A DNA stretch of 64,000 nt, taken from contig CM076655.1 of NCBI GenBank assembly GCA_038496675.1, positions 20,326,005-20,390,004 on the forward strand. The letters are read 5' to 3'. The DNA comes from Rachycentron canadum (taxonomy: Eukaryota > Chordata > Actinopteri > Carangiformes > Rachycentridae). Position numbers and translations under genes: made by a program. Below are positions 1-34,830 of this stretch, piece by piece (positions within the stretch are counted from its first letter, which is position 1; each line of letters opens with the position of its first letter). Below the pieces are notes generated by a model. It ran no database searches and had not been told where the DNA came from. It worked only from the letters and a program-made list of their open reading frames with translations.

Positions 1-54
1 TGAACTGAATGAAACGCTCTCATTCATTGCAGTTTAAACTCAAGCAAGATGTTC

Positions 55-92
<38 letters not shown>

Positions 93-184
93 ATAGCTTT
101 AAGCCCAGTCAGAATGAGCTTTTTGTGATGTGTCACAAGCTCCAGAATTAATGTTGAATTCAATAAAACGCACTGAAAACTCAC
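1..184 (-). other. pdgfc: pdgfc intron 1, 5' part
   Basis: This is the start of the intron after pdgfc coding exon 1, read on the minus strand. It contains a 28-base T run at 61-88 (an A run on the pdgfc sense strand). No other structure was seen. Confidence 0.7.
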
Positions 185-296
185 CGTTTTGCTCCTTTAC
201 ACTTGGAAGGTGAAATTTGCTGACATGACTTGATTCAGCTTCCGAGCCATACTGTTGGAGAAGCGATGCAAGAAGGAATAATAATGGAAGGATCAT
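185..296 (-). CDS. pdgfc: pdgfc coding exon 1 (platelet-derived growth factor C, N-terminus)
   Basis: This exon encodes the first 37 residues of PDGF-C, a secreted growth factor that acts on PDGF receptor alpha after removal of its CUB domain. The start codon is read on the minus strand at 296-294. A hydrophobic signal peptide (about residues 1-20, MILPLLFLLASLLQQYG) is followed by EAESSHVSKFHLPSVKEQNG, which parallels the human PDGFC segment AESNLSSKFQFSSNKEQNG. The exon ends in phase 1 after the Asn codon plus one G, with a consensus GTGAGT donor at 184-179. The CUB and PDGF domains lie in later exons beyond position 1. The neighbour on the other side is glrb, divergently transcribed, as in human. 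The gene assignment rests on this one exon plus synteny. Confidence 0.88.
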
Positions 297-980
297 TTGG
301 ATGAGTGGTGGTTGGCGATCTCAAAGCGCTGTAGACGGGATGGTTTGTATCACCACACACATGCGTCGTTTACAGGGCACCAGTGCTGCTTTGGACACAT
401 TTGGAGAGGATAAAAGCAGTGTAGAATCCACATAATCTTGATCATCAGTCCCGGTGAAAGTGAATCGTTTTTTACTTTCTAAATCAAAACAAATCCTCTT
501 CCAAAGCTTTCAGACTTCCCTCTGCTGCGCAATGCAAGAGCGCACCTGTTGGTTCTGTGCAGAGTTGGATACAGAGTTGGACAAAGTTTGGTTTTTCTAA
601 GTATTTATAATCCTGGAATTAGTTATAAAAGCGCCCTCACGCACGCATATCATCTGTGGTCATTAGAAGCGCACGGATGCATTTTTGGCCACGGTTCTTT
701 CTCGACCCCGTCTGAATAAATCCTCGCAGATCTTTACGCATTACAGCGAAAGCTCACACACAACGAGGGAGTCCGGCAACCTGATACAGTCTGTACCCAG
801 AAACCATTCGCAACACCGAGACGAGTTCTGTTGTCTGGCGAGGTCTTGAGTCATAACTTGGTGGAGGCTGAGATAAAATATCACTGCGCGGCCGGGGTTG
901 GGTTTTTGGAGACTGCCAACTGACGGCACAACAGGTGCTATACATAAAGTACAACTTCCCAGCCGAGGAAACTCCCCGGG
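297..980 (-). promoter_or_regulatory. pdgfc: pdgfc 5' UTR and proximal promoter region
   Basis: This stretch lies directly upstream of the pdgfc start codon and is richer in CpG than the AT-rich DNA around it, especially at 515-545, 630-760 and 880-900. A 5' UTR and promoter are expected here by position. I could not fix a transcription start: the TATA-like string TATAAAAG near 625 points along the plus strand, not the pdgfc strand. The call is positional inference. Confidence 0.4.
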
Positions 981-2490
981 ATGTTAACTATTCAGTTGCT
1001 GCCTGCTCCAAGGAGGTGTTTCGCCCACTTTGAGTTCACAATTCGCAAAGGCAGCCCCACTACATGCAAACACTCTCACATGTTTCCAGGAAAAGTGTCA
1101 GTGACGGCAGATAAGAGAGTAAAGCAGCTCAGGACAGTCTGTTATGAAGAGGAAGGTAATAACTTTGCAGACTGATTCCTCCACAGTAGAAAATAACATT
1201 AGACACATTTTATAGGTCTGATGAAAAGTGTAGTTATCTGTGTCATTTTTCTCTCTCTTTTTTGGAATAAATTTGCAGCAACAGCTGAAATCTGCTGCTG
1301 AATTTGTCATATCCAATAAAAGTTGACTTTTAAGATGAAATATGAGAAGATATACATATTTTTTTGCTTCACACAGAAAAACACACAAATATTGTAGATT
1401 TATATGGTGTTTCTATGATTTGATATTAATAATTAATATTTTTTGTTTATCACTGTGACTTTTATAGAACTGAAAACTTTGGATGGAAAAGTTTTGGCTG
1501 ATGAGATACTTTGGCCTAATGACAAATACAACAGAGCAATCATGCTAAGCAGTTACTCCCACTGTGTTCATGAATACCTTTTTTTTCTGACTCATGTTAT
1601 TGGGCTACAATGCTGTGGCCCACTTACATGTTTTCTTCTCTTTTTTTTTTGCCAAGTGCATCATGGTCCATCACATTTATAACATGTACTTAATATATAA
1701 ACAGTGAAGTCCACAGTGCATACTCACATCAGGACCTTTATGATTCAAAGGAAAGTTTCCATAAGAAAATATGTTCAAGTAAACTTGTTTTAACCATGGA
1801 GTGATTGTTTAAACTCTGAATTCATTTTCCCCACACAGAAATGAAAGATTAATGTGTACCCACACTAGACTTGTTGTGCATTCTGTATAAATGTTTCTGT
1901 GGAAGGAAATGTTTAAGGGCTTCTCAATTTGTCATATCAAAGCAGAGACACCGCTTGGAACAATATTCCCTCCTGTTCCCAATTTCCTTTCTTGCCCGGC
2001 ACACTGTTGTAGCTCATCAGATGTGTTTCATGTGGTTCCTCCCATCCTATTGTTGGCAAAACCCACCCGTGTAGCCCCCTGCTATATGGTAAGTCTGGTG
2101 CAGCACAGACACAACAATCAAAGGAGAGCTGGAGACATATTGAACCCATTGAGCCAGACACATGATGCAATGCTGCAGCAATTTACCCCCAGTTTCACAT
2201 AGCTCAGAAACTACCACCTCAAAGAAAGCGCAGAGCAGCCATTCCTCCAGCATCAAGGTATGAAGGAAGTTTTTTTGTGGTTTTAATCAAAGTTAATGGA
2301 TGGGAAAAGAAGGCATGGGGCACTGATGCAGTTATTTCATACGTGTGTTGCCCCAGTGGAGGGGGGCATATAGAGGTCTTCTTGTGCCTGCTGCAAGGGC
2401 CAAGGTCCTTTGTGTAAAGGAGTGTATCACATTCCAGCCCTGCAAGGGCCTGCAGCAGATGTCAGCACTTCACATTGTGGAATCCCTCTC

Positions 2491-2495
<5 letters not shown>

Positions 2496-2522
<27 letters not shown>
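2496..2522. repeat. (CA)n microsatellite
   Basis: About 13 uninterrupted CA units, preceded by a CT-rich stretch. Confidence 0.95.
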
Positions 2523-2525
<3 letters not shown>

Positions 2526-3581
2526 TTCACCCCTTAAGGTTTTGTCTGTAAAAGCTGGGTATTTTGTCTCGTTGTCCACATTTGATTGCCGCTTCCACGG
2601 TGGTCTTGTGAAATGCCGAAGCTTTGATACAAGGAAATATAATAAACAGAGGAAATTAGAAACAAGGCAGACCTTTTGGGTCATGCCGAACATACAGAGA
2701 CGTGCCAGCCTGGAGGACTCTGTGTCCAGTGAGCAGACTGGGGATGGAAATGTATACAATAGACGGCAAAATCCCATTAGACTTGCTTGCCTTTTTAGGA
2801 CAGACACTGTCAAACAAACAAATGCCCTCTCCCAGTCAGTCTGCGCTACCCAGCACATCACTCACAGAGGTCTGTGAAACATCCCTTTTTTTCTTCCAGG
2901 TCAAATGAAGTGAAACACAGGGGAGCAGACATCTTTGCTAAATCCAGATTGCACTTCATTATTGCACCTTAAGGAAGAAAAGGCCTTTGAGATGACTTCA
3001 TTTATATGGTAAAACCTCCTGCAGGAGCAGCAGCAGCTTTTCCTGTGTGGTCCTGTGAGTAGTTGTCTGTGGTTTTCATTGTAGGTGGGAAAAGTTCCAA
3101 CACAGGAATTTAGAAAGAAATGACTCACATTTTCTCAGTGTTTAAAGCAAATTGAAATCTTTTGTTTTGAAGATGGTGTCTGATGAGTTCTTATCACTGA
3201 TGACACAGATTTACAGTCACACTGAGAAGCTGTTTGATCTAAAGGTATTGGCTCCTTCAGTGTTTGCAGCGAGATGCTTATGTTTTGTGGCTGTTGAGGT
3301 CTTAGGCTAAAGTTTGAGTGTGTGGCATCATTGAGATGAATTTGCCCTTGGCTGCATTTGGCTTTGAAACCAGAGCCCCCTGGTGGTGCCCCTCAGACCT
3401 ACAGCCTGGGTTGTGCCCCCTGAATACTTTTGGATACCACTGAAAGTGCTGTGGAAAATTTCCTCCGTGAAAAAACAACACATGTTTTGATTTCAGTTTG
3501 TGGTGAAGGGAAACATATTTCATCATATGATTCAAATTAATTCCAGAGTAAAACAATAACATGTTGTCTTCAAATGGAATC

Positions 3582-3640
3582 ATCCATCCAGCTATTATCT
3601 AATCAGCTTATCCCGTCCAGGGTCACGGGGGGTCAGAGCC
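3582..3640 (-). repeat. Teleost SINE-type repeat, 3'-end fragment in reverse
   Basis: The string from CCATCCA through GCTTATCCCGTCCAGGGTCAC is the reverse complement of the common fish repeat tail that ends in CAAGCGG followed by ATGGATGGATGG. It is the same family as the plus-strand copy near 4005-4265, truncated. I recognise the family by its tail and give no specific family name. Confidence 0.6.
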
Positions 3641-4004
3641 TCCATCATCGTGCATATTTGATCTCCACCCATCATTACCACAGTATAGAGAGCTGCACTG
3701 TTCTTTTATAGTGACCTGAATTGTCCGTACTGTTCGCACAGATTGTATGGCTCACAACTATAACTCAGACATCAGACAATCATGCTGCTTCTCAGGTCTG
3801 GTTCTACACCAAAGGGCTTCAAATTCATTCATCAAATAACTTTATAGGGGGTTTTATTGGATTCTCTAACTACGGATCGGACATTTTGTTCTGCTATTGC
3901 ACAGTTGGATTCAACTGTAAATTTCTACATGAGCAGCTATAAGATATAATGCAATGAAATACATCAACAGTCTGAATCAAAGTCATAGTTATAAAAATAC
4001 TCAT

Positions 4005-4265
4005 CACAGTTGCATGCAGTCATCAGCACTTTTGCTTCACATCAGCAGGGTCGTGGGTTTGAACCCCAGGCCTGGGGCCTTTCTGTGCAGAGTCGGCATG
4101 TTGTCCCTGTGCGGGTTCAGGTTAGATTAAAGTTGTTTGTCTCTATTGATGTCAGCCCTGTGATAGACTGGAGACCTGTCCAGGGTTAGGTCGCCCTCGC
4201 CCACTGTCAGCTGGGAACGCAACCCTATAAGGACAGGACAAGCGGTGTGGCTATGGATGGATGGA
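4005..4265 (+). repeat. tRNA-derived SINE-type element (teleost)
   Basis: A B-box-like core (GTGGGTTTGAACCCCAGG, 4052-4070) resembles a tRNA internal promoter. The body follows in the order GGGGCCTTTCTGTG, GCATGTTGTCCCTGTG, CAGCCCTGTGATAGACTGG and GACCTGTCCAGGG. The 3' end is ACAAGCGG plus GGATGGATGG. This order is that of a widespread percomorph SINE-like repeat. Internal deletions mark it as an old copy. Confidence 0.7.
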
Positions 4266-7200
4266 AGTTAAAGTCCTGTCAGTGTTGCACTTAGGCAGAG
4301 CAGACTGACTGAGCTGAAGCCAACTGTTATTGCGTTAGATAGTGTTGGGTTATTTAATCAAGAACATTGCATCATGTTTTATTGCCCTATCATATATTTA
4401 ATATATAATATAATATGATTTAATCACAATCTGCATAATCACTGTAGTTGTCGAGTCAGTGAAGTGGAATAAAAAGTGTAATTTATCCCTCTGAATTGTA
4501 GTGTAGTACAAGTTTAAAGTGGCTTAAAATAGAAATACTAGTAGACTATTTCAGTATAGTAAATATATAGTAAATGTACCCCACTAAACCTCATAAAGTA
4601 TGTTTTTTGTTCTAAATCACATACTTCACAAAACAATGTTCATATTAATGTGTGAGGGTTAAAGGTTCCGTTTTAATCCACACGGTTGATGTCACAAATT
4701 AAATCAATTATATGAAAGCACATTTATCTGAAAAAGCCTGTTATCTAAGTCTACTGTCTACTGTCGGCACTGCAAAACTACTTACTGCAGACAAGTGCTG
4801 TGGATGTGGTCCCAGTGGAGCCGTAGAGATTGAAGCATATTAGTGTTGTGTTGTACCCATCGGTTACACAAAAACACAGTGATACTCGTGTCCAATACAT
4901 TTATTCAGTGTATTTGTCGGCAGCCAGTGTTTCACAGCAGAACTTGAACTGAATTTGACTGAAATCCAGTTGTTACCTTTGTGATGCTGCCTGACTCTAT
5001 TTGTTATCACTGTCATCACTAATGCTCTGAAAATGAGACAGGTAGTAGTCTTCAGTGTGATAGTAAAGGCTGTAATGGACCTCATTTGAATATAGTAGTT
5101 TAATTGTGTATTAGAAATAAAATAATTACTGAGGAAAGAAAAAAAGAATCTCGAGTGGTGTTAATGTTTGCAAGCAAAACACTGTAACTAACGAATTTCA
5201 CTCATCTTAAACTTGTTGGGTGAGATTTTTGGGAAGAACCTCTATGCTTTTCAAGGATTTCCCTCCTCGCACTGGAATATGGAGAAGTCATGCTCTCCTG
5301 CTGAGCAGCTCTCTGGCTCGATGCCTGCACCCTAACCTCAGTTGGTGTTGCACTTACTAAACATCTGCTGAAGTTGACAACTCATTTTCTATTGTGGCAA
5401 TCTGCTTATTTAATGATGCAGGGGTCAGAGCTACTACAGGGCTCAGCTTCATCACTACAGTGTTGTACTGGAGTCTGGCACTGTACCATGATGGATTGTA
5501 TGAGGGTGGACATCTGCAGGCTACTCTGTGCACAACCTTCCCAATTGAATTTACAATGTATGCATGTGCAATTTGGATAGCACGGGTTATTAGAAGATAA
5601 TGTTCAGGTATGTATAATATTAAAATGCTGCTGATATATATGGTTCAGGTTCATTTGGATCTATACATGTTTTGTTTACAGGTCAAAGGAAGCACCATTA
5701 CGCCCTTGGGGAGACTTTGATTAATAACCAAAGGGTGAACTAGGAGGATGCCAGTAAGTGAACATGTCAACTTTCTGCCCGTTTAGTGTTCTTCTGTCAT
5801 GAGGGCACTGATCCATAAACTAAAACATTTCTTCTCACATCAGCAGAATTAATCATTTGACAAATGTTGTTTTTATTTGCACATTTTTTTTAAACAGGAA
5901 ACAAATTCATAGAGTTTAAAATCCCTGAACAAGCTGTGGCCCAAATAGAGGCTTGTTGTGGTGTTTGTCCAGAACATCCAGTTGAATTCTCACTCAACTC
6001 TGACAAAAAGATGATTTGCTCAAAAGGCCTCACGTCTCTGTGAGTCAGAGTCACTGCGAAAGCAGCAGCTTATTTCAGAGCACGAGGAAAACAATGAAGA
6101 ATCATTTGCTAAAAACAAACCAGAGCTGTACCCATGTCTGACTATTTGTATTGTATTGTTAATTGTTGTCTTTGACTATTTATCTATTGCTGTTATATCT
6201 TTTTAAACATTTACATTTTTAGCAAATTTTATGATATTATGAATTGTTTTGTGGTTTCGTCTTAGCATGTTTATCACAATCAGCATATTTCAATATAGTA
6301 TCAATACCTCTCAAAGCTGTAGTTTATTGTATTTTTATCATAGTAAAAACTGAATATTTTCATCATAATGTACATTTAAAGTCTAACAAGGGACAAGAGT
6401 TGAAAATTAGCAATGTCTATAAACTTATTCATGTCTATAAACTCAGTTTCATGTTCTGCATCAGAAATATGTTAAATTGCATCATCCCTATCAAATAAAT
6501 AGGAAAATAAACAATTTTTAACAGGAAAAAGCAGGCACCTCTGTAAATCTATCACATCATCACATCATAATTTTGATGTGGGTGTAGAGACTATGATCAA
6601 CAATTCAAGTGCAGTAACACTTTTATGAAGGTATTGAGTTAACTCCAGATCCCATGAATAATAACTTTGGATTTTTCTGTTATTTGTTATGCTTTTACTC
6701 GTCATCAAAATTACTTAAAATCCAGCATCAGCTTCACTTTGCACATGTACAGTTGAAAATATCTACAACACACTTTTTTAGTTTAGTTTGCGTAACCCAC
6801 CAGTCTGGCTGCCCCCAGTTTTATCTCCATCCTTCGTGATTTACATGAAAGTGTCATTGAGTCTGGCAGCTTCCTGTGCTTCTTCCTCTTCCAAGTCGTT
6901 TATCTTGTCACTGGTCTGAAGTCCCGTCCACGAAGCGTCTGTGGATTAAGAGAAACAGCCGGCCGTCTCCTCCAAGTTGAGAACAAACATGTTACTTTAG
7001 CGGCACATGGTAAAAAACAAGATGTTTAGCAGCAACACATGTGCAAGTCTTCATCTGTCGAAAACGTCATTTTCATTTTAACAAGAATGTGACAACAGAT
7101 ATAACTCGTCTCAGTGGTAGCTGAAATGTGGCTTGCATGCCAGCTATAATACCACCATGGATTGGTTCAATCCATTGGCCTGACATATTTTTGGTATGGC

Positions 7201-9258
7201 ACATAGATGTCACTCACACACATGGCTCGCAGCCAGCCACTGAACATTTTTCTATACAACACAAAAGGATCCTTGTGCTCGATTGCTTGCCTCTTGACTG
7301 TAACACCAGAGCCATGCCCTGTGACATAAATCATTAATCTCCATGCATATGGTACTGATTAATTTGTGTATGCAAATGGAACGCCATGTCAGTCAAAATT
7401 AAACCATGGGAAGGCCGCCCAAGTTGTTTGACATGAAGTGATGAATGAGATATGGATCAAAATTGTGGGAAAAAAAAAATGAATCTGCTTCACTTGCCTC
7501 AGCAGTGGATTTTATTTTCACTGGAGGAACAAAAGATCACGCTTCCTGTTCGGGTTCTTTTAATGTGTTTCAAACAATCTCACAGAATGAAGGAAAAAGT
7601 GACACAAACACTTCTGACATTTGTGAAAAAGCCATGACCACAACCAAATCCAAGCGCATATTGCAGCTTTTAGAAATGAATGTAAAACCACTGGAGGGAA
7701 TTCTTTGAAATGTTAAAAATCATTTCTATCATCACCCTGATAATAAATTCTATTGTTAAACACTGGCTCAGCTTTTTTTTTATGATCGACAACATTTTTT
7801 AAGAGCTATTTTGATGTTCATATTTAATACTGGGGAGCTTCATTTCATACACAAGGTTAACTGGATCATGGATTTGTCGTTCTTTATTGAAGAAAATAAT
7901 ATTCACTTAAATATTCAACTAAAATAACGGTGAGTGACTGATAACTAACATTGTATGTTATGCTAATATCAATCTTTTTCCATTCAAAAGTTGTATTTAA
8001 CATAATAAAAATATCTCTAGTAAAGGTTTTGATTCAACTTGAATTTTTCACATCATGTTTCAACAGGGAAACCCACCTCAAAAACTATTTATCACGTGGC
8101 TGCGTTTATAGAGGAACCTCCATAACGTTGGCATATCATTACTTGTCCATATCCAGTCTAAGCCTAAATCACGCACATTCACACACACACACAAACGCGT
8201 TGTCAGACAAGGACAAACACTTGTTTGCCATTTTTTTTTTGGTAACAATAAGTAACTCACCTGCAGGAAGCTCAGCTCGGGACAGAATGATTTGTACATA
8301 AGAGGAACATCAATCACATGAAAGTCCTATACTTTTACACAGCATGGCTCATGGACTTCATATAACAAATCAATATGTCCATAGAAAGTGATCCTTGATG
8401 TGATATTTGATGAGTTTGTCATTGTTTGGTTTTCTGGCAAAGCTTTTTTCACACTTCTATAAGTCATTCACTCAGTCAATCTGCCATCTGTGTTCTTCAG
8501 TTCATTTATCCAAAGACACAACCTCAACATAAACAGAGGGTCACCATGAAAAACACGACACAGCCTGCTGGCTGACTCCCACAGTGATGGATATGTGTTT
8601 TAACACACAGACTCACAGCTACACTATTGATCTTGGAAACTGCAGGTGAGAGAACAGTCTCCACACCTCTGGAGCTTTTCATCATATCACATCATCTTCA
8701 TCCTGGAGTTGCCCAGTTTGTCTTGGAAACGTAGTTGTTCAAAATGTCCTTTTTTTTTTTTTTTTTTCCTGAGTACCTCAGGGACTTTAATCTCCATGTG
8801 ATTGAAAGCTCCTGTAACAGCTTCAAATTGAGTCCCCCCCTTTCTTAAGCTGCTATGGGTTTGTTCAGATGTATTTATGTATATAGGCTAAAAATATAGA
8901 CAAAAGATAAAACAAAAAACAAACAAACAAACAAAAAAAAAACACCACACAATCTCTTTTTTTATTTTCAGATACAATTCAAATAAATTCAGATTCACAT
9001 ATATTACATATAATAACCCTGTGCAAAGACAAGTCTGGTCTTTGAGGACATTAATACCAGTGGAAGTGTACAGCATCCATAATTCCTGCTTTATGGTCCC
9101 TTCACTGCTCACGTCCATCTGCCGTTAAATACCTCACAGACACTTCCATAAATAGTGAGGCGTTTGCGTCCATCACGTGAATGAGAGCATCTAGCTGCCC
9201 GCCACGTCACGTCCCAGCGTTCAGCGGCGGCCGTGGCGGTGGACGTGGGGGGCGTGGA

Positions 9259-9279
9259 GCGGCTGTCCGTGGTGCTGAT
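9259..9279 (-). promoter_or_regulatory. glrb: RE1/NRSE element (REST binding site) upstream of glrb
   Basis: The plus strand reads GCGG, then CTGTCCGTGGTGCTGA, then T. This is the reverse complement of the 21-bp RE1 consensus (TTCAGCACCACGGACAG followed by CGCC), with 18 of 21 positions matching. Both half-sites (CAGCACC and GGACAG) are intact with canonical spacing. REST silences neuronal genes in non-neuronal cells. The site lies inside the CpG island, about 400 bases before the proposed first-exon donor, so glrb is the likely target. Confidence 0.85.
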
Positions 9280-9589
9280 GGGAGGACGGATGCTCTCCGG
9301 CTCCGTGCAGCCGCTACTGCGCATGTTGCATGACAGGTACACGCAAGCCTCCATCTTGGGCATCCCGAGCCGAGGCGAAAGGGCAGCAGCCATATACACA
9401 ACTGACTCAAAAAATAACAACAAACAGGGCGCGGGAATAAAAATATATTTTTTTCTTTTTAAGAAAAAAAAAATTGGCAAATTGCCGAGATGTAACTTTT
9501 TTTTTTTTTCTACAACCCATTCAAGAAATCGCTTCAGTGGAGAGAGCGGGAACAGCATGGGAAAGAAAGACAGCGACTGGCGGGGAAGG

Positions 9590-9677
9590 CTGTGTTAACC
9601 ACTGTTAACCACTATTTGCACACTCAGCTCCACTGGGTCCAGTTTCCTGAAGAACTGACAGGTGATAAAGAAAAACG
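9590..9677 (+). other. glrb: Proposed noncoding first exon of glrb (5' UTR)
   Basis: A consensus donor AAAACG|GTGAGT sits at 9677/9678 inside the CpG island. The ATG exon 2.5 kb downstream has only 17 untranslated bases after its acceptor, so most of the leader must come from an upstream exon. The 5' limit given here is arbitrary and other donors are possible. Confidence 0.35.
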
Positions 9678-11262
9678 GTGAGTGCGCGATAAAAAAATGA
9701 CTTTCGTGCCATTTATGTCGGTGGCGTGCGCCTCGTGTGAAGCGTCGCTCGCGTTCATATGTGCAGGCATCCTCCTCCTCCTCCTCCTGCATCCCCCTCC
9801 ATCCCCCGTCATGGTGGTCGCTGTGTGTGTGTGTTTTTTTCCCCCTGTGTTGTTCTCTCTCCGGCTCCTCTGCTCGCCTGGTGCTCAGGCTTTGGCCAAG
9901 TGTCCGCCTCTGATACTTACTTTTCTGTTGTTACACGGAGCCCCAAAGCGACGTGCAGCCACAGGTTGTGAGAGCCCCGATAGTAGCCTTTGTGTTTACA
10001 GTGGTGGTTGTGAACTGGATGCATCTCGCTGTGATGATGATGATGAGCACAACACAGGCCTCAGCTCTGGGTGAATGCATTCAGCAGTGAGATGAGGATA
10101 TCAAACAGTCCACTGAGCTGCTTTATATCATTAACCTATATTGAATATTGTTTGCACCATATCACAGAGCTTTGTGGGTTTTACACATCAACACTAGTAT
10201 CTCAAAAAAATAATTATCTCTCATTCACCTGAATATTGTCGATTACGTCTTTCGGGACATATTTTTCATATAATGACGTGTTTATGGACCAGAATCTTAA
10301 AAAAAAAAATAAAAAGAAGCACAGTCTGGAGAAGTAATGTGGGCAGGCCAGAATTGCTTACTGACCTTGGACCCATGGGGCAGAACATATAAGGCTTCTT
10401 GAGTCACGGTCAGACGTGCTATAGCGACACCTCCTCAGTGTTAACATTGCCAGTAGTAAAACAGAAAGGGCAATGTTCCTCTGTGGTGGCACAGAGTTGA
10501 CTCAGGCAGGGCTGAGGTCAGTTTATGGACATGATTTCATCTGAACTTTCTCTGAACATGAGTCAGTTTATCATTGGCTGTGCACGATGTCCTGGTTAAC
10601 CTCTTACTTATGTGTGAAAATATACACAGCAGGGTTCAGACCGGTGTGAGAAGTCACTCTGAAACTCTAAGAACTATTAAGGTTAAAAAAATAAAAGTCT
10701 AAGAAGGGAACGTCCCTTAAAGGGTTGATGAGGCATGGCTTGATGAGTAAGGGTCACAAACCAAAAAGGTTGGGCACTAGTGCCATTATGTGCTGTCACG
10801 AAAACTAGATCAGGGGGTCGGAGATGGGTGTTGTCATCGAGAGAAATGCCACAGGGGTAGATGGGACATACGAATTGTAGGTCAGATAAGAAATGATTTC
10901 CAAGAAATGTGCCATCGGATATGTGTGGCCCAGTGTTGATGCATGCTGACCGCTTTATCCTCCCTAATGAGGACACCATCCACCCGACCGGTTTTGTAGG
11001 AATCTTCCAGATCGATAAAGAGATGCTGACTTAGTTCAGGCGAAGTCAGGTGTTTGTGAAATGAAAAAAAAAAAAAAAAAAAAAGGTGCTGAAATGAGCG
11101 GGGGGAAATGATCTCTGCTGGGGTACATGATGATCTATGTGCAGGCGAGGAGCAGACAGGGAGTTACTGGGCCAAGGCAATGAAAGGGAGAGGGAGAGAG
11201 TGTCTCTGTCTAGACAATAAACTGCTTCAGATAATATACAGTCTTGCTGGCAAGGTGAGGAC

Positions 11263-11286
11263 GGGGTGGGGTGGGGTGTGGTGGGG
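11263..11286 (+). repeat. G-quadruplex-type motif
   Basis: Four GGGG runs are separated by loops of 1, 1 and 6 bases on the plus strand, which fits the canonical G4 pattern. It lies about 0.9 kb upstream of the first coding exon of glrb, on the non-template strand. Confidence 0.75.
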
Positions 11287-11353
11287 TGAGACTGTTGGCT
11301 TTGCTGTTGGTCTCAATGTCCCTATGCAATGAAAGGGCACTGCTTTCCTAGAT

Positions 11354-11378
11354 GGGGAATTGGGGGGTGGGTGGGGGG
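11354..11378 (+). repeat. Second G-quadruplex-type motif
   Basis: Four G runs (GGGG, GGGGGG, GGG, GGGGGG) are separated by short loops of 1-5 bases, 68 bases downstream of the first G4 motif and on the same strand. Confidence 0.75.
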
Positions 11379-12179
11379 TTCACACAGGTACTATGGCTGC
11401 CAGCTGATTAATGGCCCCTATCAAGAAATGCAAAAATGCTCTGCCTCTGAGTATAAATTGTGCATTTGTATATGTATGGCTGTGCTACTGTTAAATCTGG
11501 CTTTGGATCCTCTGGCGAAGAGATTTATGGTAAACCCATAGGACCACATTATCTCCCACATCCTGGTATTTGTGGCGTGAGAGAGGACTGAACTATGGCC
11601 ACCATAGATCAAATCTATGATACAGTTTTTAAGCATCACGATAAAGAGCACAGCTGCAAAGTACAGCATCATTAAACCTTTTCTCTGCAGCTTCTGGACT
11701 GAAGTTGAGGATATTTTAGGTAATATTTATTTGAGGCACCCGTTAGAGGTCACATTCACCTGACAAGTCCTGAATGACCATCTTTATTCAGGTGCATTAC
11801 TCCACTGATTGGATTTATGCTTGAACTTGCTCTACTTGATTAAACCTTGTCAGATTGATTAATTCACATATCAGACATTTACTGTATGCAGAGAAAATGT
11901 GAATGCATCATATCAGGAAAAGGGCAAAGTCAGAGTGTTCACAGGAAATAGAACAAAATACTCTCAGGCTTTGTACTTTCACCAAGGGTACATCTGAAGC
12001 AGCCGCCATCTTCCGTCACATGTGCAAATGAAGATTTGTTGAGTGTGATGTATGAAAAACAGTCTTTTTTTCTGTTATTAAATTGCACACTATTAAGCCA
12101 GAGTAATTTAAATTCAGCGGCTTCTCCCCTTTATTAAATCGGTTTGTTTTCTCCACTGACAGGCTCAGCACACACCAGA

Positions 12180-34830
<22,651 letters not shown>

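Larger units (their letters stand above)
981..9150. other. Intergenic region between pdgfc and glrb
   Basis: About 8 kb with no recognisable coding exon on either strand. It holds a (CA)n repeat near 2496-2522, SINE-type fragments near 3582-3640 and 4005-4265, several A/T runs, and a (CAAA)n tract near 8911-8942. The short open frames here have no family resemblance and no coherent splice context. Confidence 0.6.
9150..9990 (+). promoter_or_regulatory. glrb: CpG-rich island, likely glrb promoter and first exon
   Basis: CpG dinucleotides cluster at 9165-9320, 9530-9590 and 9680-9790 and are sparse for kilobases on either side. The glrb ATG exon begins with a splice acceptor at 12161-12162, so an upstream noncoding exon must exist. 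This island is the best candidate because it is the nearest CpG-dense segment on the correct side and holds a strong GTGAGT donor at 9678. It also carries an RE1 silencer at 9259-9279. The exact transcription start is not determined. Confidence 0.6.
9678..12162 (+). other. glrb: Probable glrb intron 1
   Basis: This lies between the proposed first exon and the acceptor CTGACAG at 12156-12162. It holds a 20-base A run near 11065-11084 and two G-quadruplex-type tracts at 11263-11286 and 11354-11378. No coding exon was seen. Confidence 0.4.

Noticed and set aside
9109..9558. 149-codon minus-strand open frame in the CpG island
   Set aside because: Low-complexity composition driven by GC-rich DNA and poly-K/F from A/T runs; no domain and no splice support.
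9233..9598. 121-codon plus-strand open frame in the CpG island
   Set aside because: Begins GTG or in non-start context, runs through poly-A/T, and resembles no protein family.
11085..11093. GGTGCTGAA, an RE1 left half-site
   Set aside because: The partner half-site is replaced by a poly-A tract.
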